From Cryptomeria japonica (lineage: Eukaryota; Streptophyta; Pinopsida; Cupressales; Cupressaceae): DNA of 64,000 bases. Location: positions 208,861,190-208,925,189 of the forward strand of contig NC_081409.1 in assembly GCF_030272615.1 (NCBI RefSeq). Reading direction: 5' to 3'. The notes under the pieces are model-generated. The model worked only from the letters and a program-made list of their open reading frames with translations, ran no database searches and was not told the DNA's origin. Shown in pieces: positions 57,240 through 64,000 of the stretch; positions within the stretch are counted from its first letter, which is position 1; every line of letters begins with the position of its first letter. The position numbers and the translations under genes are program-made.

Positions 57240-57251
57240 GCTATGATACCA
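57240..57251 (-). other. Primer binding site of the TRIM-like element
   Basis: The minus strand reads TGGTATCATAGC, one mismatch from TGGTATCAGAGC, adjoining the LTR at 57252. Confidence 0.85.
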
Positions 57252-57592
57252 TGAAGAAGTTGAGGAAATACAACTTCAGAGATCCCAAGAACACCTGCAT
57301 GCAAATACCTGTCACAAGAGAAGAATGGAGGCACATAAAACAAAAAAGCATAAATACTCTGAAGAAAAAAATTATCATTCAAAAAGGGAATCAATCAAAT
57401 GAACAAGTACAATACAATCCTTATAAAAGGATAATAGAAACCCTAAAGATATGCAACCCTAAAGAAACCCTAAAGGGATAATGTGTATTTAATAATTAGA
57501 ATACCTACAATATTTATTAAATGCCTAAGTTTAGCTTAAGCGTAGAGTTTAATAGACTAATAATTATTAGCTAATACAAGATAACTCTAACA
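57252..57592 (-). repeat. 5' LTR of the TRIM-like element
   Basis: 341 bp. The AATAATTATTAAA stretch present near 55363 is shortened here, and a few bases (AAACAAAA region near 57337) are extra; otherwise near-identical to the 3' copy. Confidence 0.9.
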
Positions 57593-58065
57593 ACTTGAAC
57601 CTAGGAACACTTCTTACTTCCACATGACCAAAAATACCTCTTGTGCATAGTGATAAAACTCACTATAAATCTCCAAATGCCTCAAACTCTCGAATGAAAT
57701 ATAGGAAGAAGGGTGACTTCACTAGTCACAAAAGGTGGTTTTGCTAGTCACACCTTTTCAATAACCCTTATTCACAAATGATTAATAATCTAATAGTTAA
57801 TATATTATAATTATTTCAAATGGGATATGTTTAATAAAAAATATAATATAAGGTTTTGTAATGTTATTTTAGAACAATATATAAATGTTATAAGCGTATT
57901 AATCCCTAGTTCAACATTATGTTCTAACAACTTTTCTACTTTTCTCCATTTGCACGAGAGATTGAATTGCATTGTAGTTGTACATGGGTACCTAAGATGG
58001 ATTAGTTATCAAGACCCATATTACATCTCATATTGCATAATAATGTCTCTCCCTAAGTTACACTT

Positions 58066-58074
58066 AAGGTGGGG
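58066..58074 (+). other. Polypurine tract of the level-1 element
   Basis: AAGGTGGGG immediately before the LTR start at 58075; it defines the plus orientation of this outer element. Confidence 0.65.
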
Positions 58075-58380
58075 TATTGGTGTGAATATAGTTTTATCCT
58101 TCTCATATAACTTAACTTTTTTTTTTTTCAATTCATATAGCTTAACTTTACTTAGGTGGCATGCTAAATTTTCTTTATAATGGGTTGATATCCAATTATA
58201 GATATTAGTCACTTAGTATTTAATATTTTGCATAGTGTATTTAATATTTATAGTAGGTAGTTAGCTGGTTGTTAGCTCATACCTCATCAAACCTTTGTTA
58301 TTTATATAGGGTGTTTGTACATTTCTGTTAATTTAATTTAGTTATTGATGCATTGGTGAAATCCTTGGGGTCCTCCAACA
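58075..58380 (+). mobile_element. 3' LTR of the level-1 element
   Basis: Collinear with 39142-39478. It starts TATTGGTGTGAATATAG (TG to TA change at the terminus), carries a small duplication of the TATARCTTAACTTT stretch around a T run (58105-58150), and ends CCTCCAACA, directly followed by TAGGG. Confidence 0.75.
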
Positions 58381-58385
58381 TAGGG

Positions 58386-58900
58386 AACCATTATATTACG
58401 TCTCAAGTAGACTGCATTACATTGAATATTTGAGAGATGACCACATTCACATTATAGGAGAGGATAGGCGATATTCAAACTAAAAGTCTAACTAATACTT
58501 GTTATATCTCACTAGATGTTTGTATTTTTTCTTAAATAAAGGAAGGTGAATATATCGTATGCTATTTTAATATCAGCTAGGTTTAATAGATATTGACATT
58601 AATGAGGAAGACAAATGTATCTTGTTGCATTGACCCAAATCTTAGGAGAACTTAATTATTACTATCAATGGTAGTTGTAGAGCCAAAGTTTGACTCCCTT
58701 GTTACCACATTGTTAGGTGAAGAGATGAGAAATTTCAATGATGAAGGTACTAATAATGTCTAGCATGTTCAAGAAGCCCCACGAATAAAGGTGGGTCTAA
58801 AGGGGAATGAAAGAAATCTAAATATAAGTCAAAAGGATGGTCCAAAACATCTAGGAAGAGAAAAGTTTACAAGAAACATTTTTCATTACTGGACAACTTT
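58386..58900 (+). pseudogene. Copia gag remnant, right half (split gene)
   Basis: Conserved Copia gag text is visible: IDINEEDKCILLH then PKS and ENLIITI (58586-58670), matching the family's D-x-E-D-x-A-x-LLxSLPxSYENLxxTL, then SLVTTLLGEEMRN (58697-58735), matching VxxxLLxEExR. A Lys/Ser-rich stretch follows (58805-58860). Stops interrupt it. It continues the gag begun at 39007-39141, showing that the 19-kb nest landed in this gene. Confidence 0.7.
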
Positions 58901-59480
58901 GATAAAGTTTATTGAAGGTTGTGAAGCATATATATATTGAAGATCATTTGTTGGAGAGTAGTGTGAGAGCGAGCATTCAAGGTGGATTATCAACGACATG
59001 CTAGACGCAATGAGCCAAAGGTTGCAATACTTGCAAAAATAATTTCAGTTTGCTAGAGCCAGTGAGCCAAATGTAGCTGAAGTAGTGACAATGTGCTAGA
59101 GGTAGTAATCCAAATGCAATCGTAATGCAAGTTGTTTTCTTCATCGTATCTTGCTCTGAGGTAGTGAACCTCTTTAGCAAGTCATTTTTTTTTGTTTGGT
59201 GGACTTTAGGGATTGTGTGCTTCCTTTGGGCCCATCCCATATAACCTATTGTTTAATATTGTTTCCATTTGTGAGATTGAATTTGGACAGTAGATCTAAG
59301 TAGCTTTTCTCACCATGGTTTCTCTCTTGTGAGGTTTTTCATGTATATCATTCTCTTGTGCACTTGTGTTGATTGCTTTATCTTTCATTGGTGTTGTTTA
59401 GTTCAAAGATTTGAATTGTAAGTCGATACAAAAAAGTTTAAGTTTCAAGGGATACTGAATAAGGACTTAATCTCTAACAA
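58901..59480. other. Spacer, no gene seen
   Basis: No conserved motif in any frame. The Copia zinc knuckle and protease expected after gag were not found, so the Copia remnant ends near 58900. Confidence 0.5.
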
Positions 59481-60420
59481 ATAATGTGTGAATCCAACAA
59501 TACATTAATCAATTTTTGGGTTTCTAAATTTTGTTCATAAGGATAGTAATAAAGTCTATGTTAGGAGGAATACTCCTATTATTATTTGAATGGAATGATC
59601 ATGGTCTCTAACTAGAGGTAGGACCTTGGGTTCTTTGAAAAATTGTTGATGTTGTTGAACAATCTCTTGAAGCTTTGGTGGATCTTGAAATTTAACATGT
59701 CTTGTGCTTTTAAAAAATGGAGTTGTGACACTACATCGTAATATTATTTCTTAAGTAGTTTTTCCATCATATAATATATGATAAATTAGCTTGGTGGCAA
59801 TTGAATCTAAACAAGCTTACATGTGTTTGTTTGTACTGAAATTATTGAAAATAATGACATCATTCCCAATTGTTTAAGCCATTGCATGTCCCAAGCTATA
59901 TTTGCTTCCCTAATTAGGATGATTTTTTTAAAAATTCTAATCTAGTAATTATTTCCCTTTGAGATTTTGATATGACAAAATTCTCCACCATAAGAGAGTG
60001 AATTACCATTGGTTATCATGATCTAAATATTAAAGATTCTAGATAGACAAAATATTTGAGCTCATTACCCAATATTTTGTTAATGAAGTTGTGTGTATTA
60101 CTTGTATTGACTAGCAATATCCCCTTCTACTTCTTGATATAATCAGCCATGTTGAGTATTTGTAGTGTATTTATCACATTTTATGGATAGACATGGAGAT
60201 AGTAAGGATAATTTCCTTCTCAAAATTGAAAATACTAAAAATTCACAATTGGTTCTTTTGTAGTTACTTCTCCCCCTCTTTTAATGTCATTCTTAACAAT
60301 TGTTAGTCTTTTCTTGTTATAAACACACTTATGACCTCTAGAATATTTGCTATCATAATACCAAAAGAGACCCTTTTCTCTTTTGTCTTCCATTGAGATG
60401 CAAGCTTAGTAATGTGCCTC
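59480..60420 (-). pseudogene. Ty3/gypsy gag-protease-RT remnant
   Basis: The minus strand shows, in order, a knuckle REKGLFWYYDSKYSRGHKC (60380-60312; family CxxCxxxxxxGHxC with two Cys lost), an aspartic-protease segment LLVNTSNTHNFINKILG (about 60120-60065) in which DSG has become NTS, a GNSLSYGG stretch near 59990, and WLKQLG-like text near 59880. Then comes FFKEPKVLPLVRDHDHS (59640-59590), the conserved lead-in to gypsy RT, and a short RT start ending near 59500. Several frames and stops are involved. This is a chromovirus-like layout (inference). Neither LTR was found. Confidence 0.7.
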
Positions 60421-61978
60421 AAGTTAATGAATTTGACCACATTTTTGTTAATAGAATTAGATGCATTTCTTTCTCTCTATCTTGTTGTTTCTTTAGGCTT
60501 TCATGGACCCTTTGGTGGTAGCGTTTCATTGATCAATATGCAACACTTATTGCATATATTTCATAAAATTTGTACAAGATTCCAACAAATAAATATCATG
60601 TTTAGTTCAACCATTGAGTATAGTGATCTGTAGAATTACAACCATTAGTATTGTGTTTGGATCTTGAGTTTAATTGCCAATCTTATATGATCAACATTAT
60701 GCTTGGTTATGGATCTTATATTTAAAAAATGATTAGATGGCTGAAATAATTTGTTTTCATGGTTGCTCATAGCGAGTAGCTAAATCATTAGTAAATTATT
60801 TTCAATTGAGCACCTATAGTTACTTATCATTTCTCATCCATTAATATTGTTGGTAGATTCATATTCTAAATGTGGCGAGGTCATCTCAATATTGCATTCT
60901 CAAGTAGATTATGAAGCTTAAAATATAATTCCATAAGATTCATCCAAAATGTGAATGCTTATTATGGGTAGGTTCAATTTTCGACCTTGGAAAGATTGCC
61001 CTATTCCTTGGTTTGGCTTATTGAGGTGGTGCACTCTCAAGGTAATTTAACTAAGACATTAATTTAGATAATAGTTCACATTAAAACCTATCAAGACCCT
61101 CTTTTAAAGTTGTTGTCTAGGAAAACGAATTATCCATTATTATATTTACGATTATTTCACATACTAATGAAAATATTTCCTCAACTTTATGTGATGGATA
61201 GTAAAGAGAGTTATTGAGCTCAATGGTTATAGAAAAGTTCTCTAATAAAAAAGATAAGATGACTTCTTATATGCTTATTAATATTTTCTAAACTCTAGAT
61301 TTTTTATTAAGTAGAGAAAGGAAGCATTTGGTGCAAGTTGTAATCATAAAACTTTAAGGCACGAGCTAGAATTGAAATTGATATTCCTCTAACTAAATAT
61401 AGACCAGCTGCAATTTGAAACTATAAAGACTAGACTCTACATATTTTTTCATAAACTTTTCAAAAATCGAAACAAATCTAAAAAATTAGAAATCTACAAA
61501 GCAAATCTATATAAGATAATAAAATTATGACAACTTAATAAAAAGTGAGCACAAAAACTAAAATTCGAAATGTAGTTTCCTTGCATATATCTTTTAGCGC
61601 TTTGAAAAATTTACTAGAAAAAAATATGATTGCTTGAAAAAAATGATGAAACCATAATTCTTGTCCAAATTAAAGTTTTAATACTCTTTTTAAGAATAAA
61701 AAATCAAATCATCTTGAACAAAAGAATCTCAAAAATTAAAATTAATAATGTAAATTCAATATTACAAATTTATAATGAGAGATCTTTCCTCTAAATTCAT
61801 TCTAAAAACATACACGATCACATCCAGAAAAGACCACAATTAACATTTAGATTATAGAAAACTGATATCCTTAAAAAATATCAATGTTAATATACTACAC
61901 ATTCATAACATAATTACACTTTGAAAAGTAAAATTTTAAGAGCATTAACTGTAACATGCATCCCCTGTTACTAGCCCA
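60421..61978. other. Spacer downstream of the transporter gene
   Basis: AT-rich with no recognised frame. It must contain the 3' UTR and poly(A) site of the minus-strand transporter just left of 61979, but no signal is distinctive enough to place. Confidence 0.5.
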
Positions 61979-63787
61979 CTAAAAATTCATACCATGGTTT
62001 GAAACAGAAGCCTCACCATCGTTATCCTCTTCTTTGGACTTTTCAGCTTCAAGTCTGTACTGAGCATATATGTCACTTCTGTAGAACTTCCTTGTCCTGA
62101 AAACAAGAATGCCTGAAACAAGAGCCCCAAATAATGACACCAACGTCATTATGATGAAACTAAGGCGAAAGCACTCATGTCCCATGCAGGTCAGCTTATT
62201 ATGAGCTGTTGCAGGTGCATTAGCTCCCTGCAACAATTCTGCAGAAAAGTACTGTTTTCTGGCTTCTTTATCATATAGTTTTCCAGCTACTCTCACTGAG
62301 AGAAGATAGGATCCCAGTGGGCTTGCAGCAGCTCCAAAATTGTAAAGAGTAGCATAGTACTTTAGACCAAAGAGCTCTGAGATAACAGCAAAAACCACAG
62401 GCCATTGAGCTCCAAAAGACAGGCCTATAATGATTGAGGCTACATATAGTGATCCAGGCAGAGCAAATGCTATAAAAATATGCCCAATACAAGCAATAAG
62501 CATTATTATGGTAAACAACAAAGGTCTGGGAAATTTGTACTTAAGCAAGAGAAACTCAGACAAGTATCCTGACACCACACGGCCCAGAAAGTTCCAGATG
62601 CTGATGAGAGAAACAAAAGTGCTGATATTCACAGGAGTGTATCCCAGAGATTGCCCAATCTGACCCATGTTATCAATGGCAGTGAGAGTGGTTCCAACCC
62701 CACAAGTAGTGGCTATAAATAAGATTATCATGTCCCCACTCACAAGGGCCTGTGGAATGGTGAAGTCCTCTCCTCTGGTTGGGCCCTTGAAAATTCTTGC
62801 CAGACTGGATCTTATGGATTCGGGCTTGTCTTCCTGTTGGTTCGCAGGAGCTCCCCTGCGCGAATCTGTTAACTTGATCTCCCTAGGGTTTTGCTCCTTG
62901 TTTTTACTTCCAACAATATCAATCTGCAGAGGCTTCTGAGACCCTTGTCCCCTCCGAGAAGAGAGTTTTTCAAGCTTCATTTTGTCAATCTCTGCATCAA
63001 CAACCACAAGAAGATTAAACATAAGGAAAAGAATGGCAAAGACAGCTACAATTTGGTAGCCTGATTGTGGAAACTTCTTCACTCTATTCTCAACCACAGT
63101 CATGACCATCAGAAACCCTGCGAGGGCTAGGGCTATGTAAAGGAAGTTGTAGAAGCGCTTCAGCTCTTTCTTCTCTGTAATCACTTTAGTGGGTCTCACT
63201 ATTAACATGACAGCCAGGGATACTGCAGAGGGCAACACACCAAGCAGAAGAATTACTCCTGTGTTGTTCTGGCCATAGATAGCATGGTATATTTGAGTGA
63301 AGATTGCTCCACTGAGCCCTACAAATCCCTTAAGAATTCCCAGCACACTTCCTCTGCTCTGAGGGAAATTCTTGACACAGGTAACCAGAGACCCTGTATT
63401 CGCAAAAGTCTGAGAATTGGATCCTATGTAGATGTATAAATACATCTGCCAAGTCTTGGGCTTGGCAATCCTTTGGGTCACAGATAACCAGATCATTAAA
63501 TAACCAGTGATGTTCATAATGGCTCCTATGCCCAAAACTACCCATGGTGGAGTAACCTCGTTGATCAGACCAGACAAAATGCCAACATTCCCTCCCAGAT
63601 CTTTGAAAAATCCCAATGTGGTCAGAGTCTCTTGATCATAGCCCAGGACTGTTTTAATCGCTTGTGAGTATATACCAAATATGTAAGTCCCTCCTGCAAC
63701 GGACATGATCAGAAAAGATATAAATACCACAAACCATCTTCCTGTAGCCACATTTCTGGCCAAAACAGAGAACTCTGTTTTATCCAT
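61979..63787 (-). CDS. Nodulin-like / NFD4-type MFS membrane transporter
   Basis: Intact single-exon frame of 602 codons, ATG at 63787 (MDKTEFSVLARN), stop TAG at 61979. The N-terminal half is a Nodulin-like domain (about residues 15-265) with about eight hydrophobic spans and the family signature NTGSLVTCVKNFPQSRG (130-146). A hydrophilic, charged loop follows (about 266-345). The C-terminal half is NFD4/MFS-like (346-565) with TTCGVGTTLTAIDNMGQIGQ and YNFGAAASPLGSYLLSVRVA; the tail is acidic and soluble. Length and order fit the family, which includes NUCLEAR FUSION DEFECTIVE 4 of Arabidopsis. A transport substrate is not established for most members, so none is given. An upstream in-frame TTG at 63802 is not a likely start. 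It is the only gene here without damage; codon use and G+C are clearly higher than in the spacers. Assignment to the family is secure, the exact orthologue is not. Confidence 0.93.
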   Translation of the reverse strand: MDKTEFSVLARNVATGRWFVVFISFLIMSVAGGTYIFGIYSQAIKTVLGYDQETLTTLGFFKDLGGNVGILSGLINEVTPPWVVLGIGAIMNITGYLMIWLSVTQRIAKPKTWQMYLYIYIGSNSQTFANTGSLVTCVKNFPQSRGSVLGILKGFVGLSGAIFTQIYHAIYGQNNTGVILLLGVLPSAVSLAVMLIVRPTKVITEKKELKRFYNFLYIALALAGFLMVMTVVENRVKKFPQSGYQIVAVFAILFLMFNLLVVVDAEIDKMKLEKLSSRRGQGSQKPLQIDIVGSKNKEQNPREIKLTDSRRGAPANQQEDKPESIRSSLARIFKGPTRGEDFTIPQALVSGDMIILFIATTCGVGTTLTAIDNMGQIGQSLGYTPVNISTFVSLISIWNFLGRVVSGYLSEFLLLKYKFPRPLLFTIIMLIACIGHIFIAFALPGSLYVASIIIGLSFGAQWPVVFAVISELFGLKYYATLYNFGAAASPLGSYLLSVRVAGKLYDKEARKQYFSAELLQGANAPATAHNKLTCMGHECFRLSFIIMTLVSLFGALVSGILVFRTRKFYRSDIYAQYRLEAEKSKEEDNDGEASVSNHGMNF

Positions 63788-64000
63788 TCTTACTGCAAAC
63801 AAAATTCAAACGCAGTACCTAGAGTAATGTTTTTCTGACTTGGGTTCTGCAATCAATGGCAGTTTAGATATTCAAGAATGTACCCAGTCCAGCAATATGA
63901 AGAGCATCCCTATATTGTACAAATCAAATAACTATAACGTGCACTTAAAATATCTCATACAATTCTTGTGATCTCTTTTCCCATGTCTGATGATATTGAT
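63788..64000 (-). promoter_or_regulatory. 5' UTR and upstream region of the transporter
   Basis: Just before the start codon the minus strand reads TTTTGTTTGCAG then TAAGAATGG. The pyrimidine-rich run ending in CAG looks like a 3' splice site, so the start codon may lie at the head of an exon after a 5'-UTR intron whose donor is outside or near the window edge. No clear TATA box was placed. Inference only. Confidence 0.35.

Larger units (their letters stand above)
55127..57592 (-). mobile_element. Complete TRIM/LARD-like element, TSD ACTTG (level 3)
   Basis: LTRs 55127-55481 (355 bp) and 57252-57592 (341 bp) begin TGAAGAAGTTGAGGAAATAC and end AAGATAACTCTAACA. ACTTG flanks both sides (55122-55126, 57593-57597). 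A primer site (57240-57251) and a polypurine tract complement, CCCCCCCTT (55482-55490), are in the right places for minus orientation. The interior is about 1.76 kb with no gag or pol motif; the few frames are short and without signature. LTRs differ by scattered substitutions and a few indels, the largest about 14 bases. Whole structure 2466 bp: a small non-autonomous LTR element, the most recent datable insertion of the stack. Confidence 0.9.
40878..57929 (-). mobile_element. Minus-strand LTR element (level 2), 17 kb span
   Basis: The 3' LTR is 40878-41395 and the 5' LTR is 54936-57929, the latter interrupted by a TRIM; removing it leaves about 523 bases against 518. Both begin TGTTRKAAATTAGGATCTTA and end ATGTTCTAACA. 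A perfect primer site lies left of the 5' LTR and a C-rich tract (polypurine on the minus strand) right of the 3' LTR. Flanks ATTTT (40873-40877) and ACTTT (57930-57934) are a probable target duplication with one change. No pol of its own was recognised in 41405-42070 or 51123-54920, so it may be non-autonomous. Confidence 0.8.
54936..57929 (-). mobile_element. 5' LTR of the level-2 element, split by a TRIM
   Basis: 54936-55126 and 57598-57929 are collinear with the two parts of 40878-41395: TAGTCTATAA...GATAGACTTG on the left joins CCTCTTGTGCATAG...CTCACTATAAATCTCC on the right. The interruption is exactly the TRIM-like element plus one copy of its ACTTG duplication. Confidence 0.8.
39142..58380 (+). 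mobile_element. Outer LTR element with TSD TAGGG (level 1)
   Basis: Direct repeats 39142-39478 and 58075-58380 act as LTRs. They share TTTATAATGGGT, then TTAGTCACTTAGTATTTAAT, then TAGCTCATACCTCATCA and CTTGGGGTSCTCCAAC. The right one is preceded by the purine tract AAGGTGGGG (58066-58074). TAGGG flanks both ends (39137-39141 and 58381-58385), a perfect 5-bp duplication inside a Copia gag. Its own internal DNA is only about 1.5 kb (39479-40877 plus 57930-58074), with no gag or pol, so it is non-autonomous. A second element fills the rest. Confidence 0.8.

Noticed and set aside
62271-63545. Several 70-90 codon frames inside the transporter gene
   Set aside because: Shadows of the 602-codon frame in other phases or on the other strand, without domain content.

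Overview
The window reads as nuclear DNA of a seed plant with a large, repeat-dominated genome. A conifer or another gymnosperm is my inference, from one intact gene in 64 kb, AT-rich spacers and deeply nested, decayed LTR retrotransposons. No rRNA, tRNA, CRISPR array, organelle-derived segment or bacterial-type operon was seen. The only intact cellular gene is an intronless nodulin-like/NFD4-type membrane transporter on the minus strand (61979-63787). Every other recognisable coding region is a broken retrotransposon reading frame.

Layout. 1-3765: AT-rich spacer with a small tandem duplication and a motif cluster. 3766-9261: fragments of Ty3/gypsy-type LTRs (3766 on +, 7480 on -) and a Copia remnant (pre-integrase domain near 7738-8067, LTR end near 9261). 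9448-18012: a large foldback-like structure. Inverted arms (outer 9448-9540 / 17940-18012, inner 10545-10870 / about 15600-16215) enclose CT/GA-rich tracts and a 3.6 kb satellite array whose 20-bp units change orientation near its middle. A solo LTR (about 16244-17811) interrupts the right arm. 18013-22075: a second array of the same satellite family, with a longer unit of about 145 bp.

22250-38085: three decayed LTR elements side by side. They are a Copia pol with 3' LTR (+, 22250-26924), a Ty3/gypsy-type gag-protease element lacking reverse transcriptase (+, 26925 to about 32880), and a 3'-truncated Copia with primer binding site and 5' LTR (-, about 32890-38085).

39020-58900: a nested stack. 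A Copia gag remnant (+) is split by an element with TSD TAGGG (39142-58380). Inside that lies a minus-strand element with a 12/12 match to the common initiator-tRNA-Met primer site (40878-57929). One of its LTRs holds a small TRIM-like element with perfect TSD ACTTG (55127-57592). Its interior holds another gypsy-type element (42071-51122), itself hit by a 1.9 kb insertion bounded by a perfect 17-bp duplication (45121-47099) and by a 0.9 kb LTR-like insertion (about 49523-50420).

58901-61978: spacer with a minus-strand gypsy gag-protease-RT remnant. 61979-64000: the transporter gene and its upstream region.

Most in-frame stops in the retrotransposon genes fit C-to-T (or G-to-A) changes, often CAG to TAG, as expected of long-methylated, silenced DNA. 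Points for follow-up are the foldback/satellite structure, the 17-bp-TSD insertion with an open frame full of in-phase repeats, and the dated order of the nested stack.
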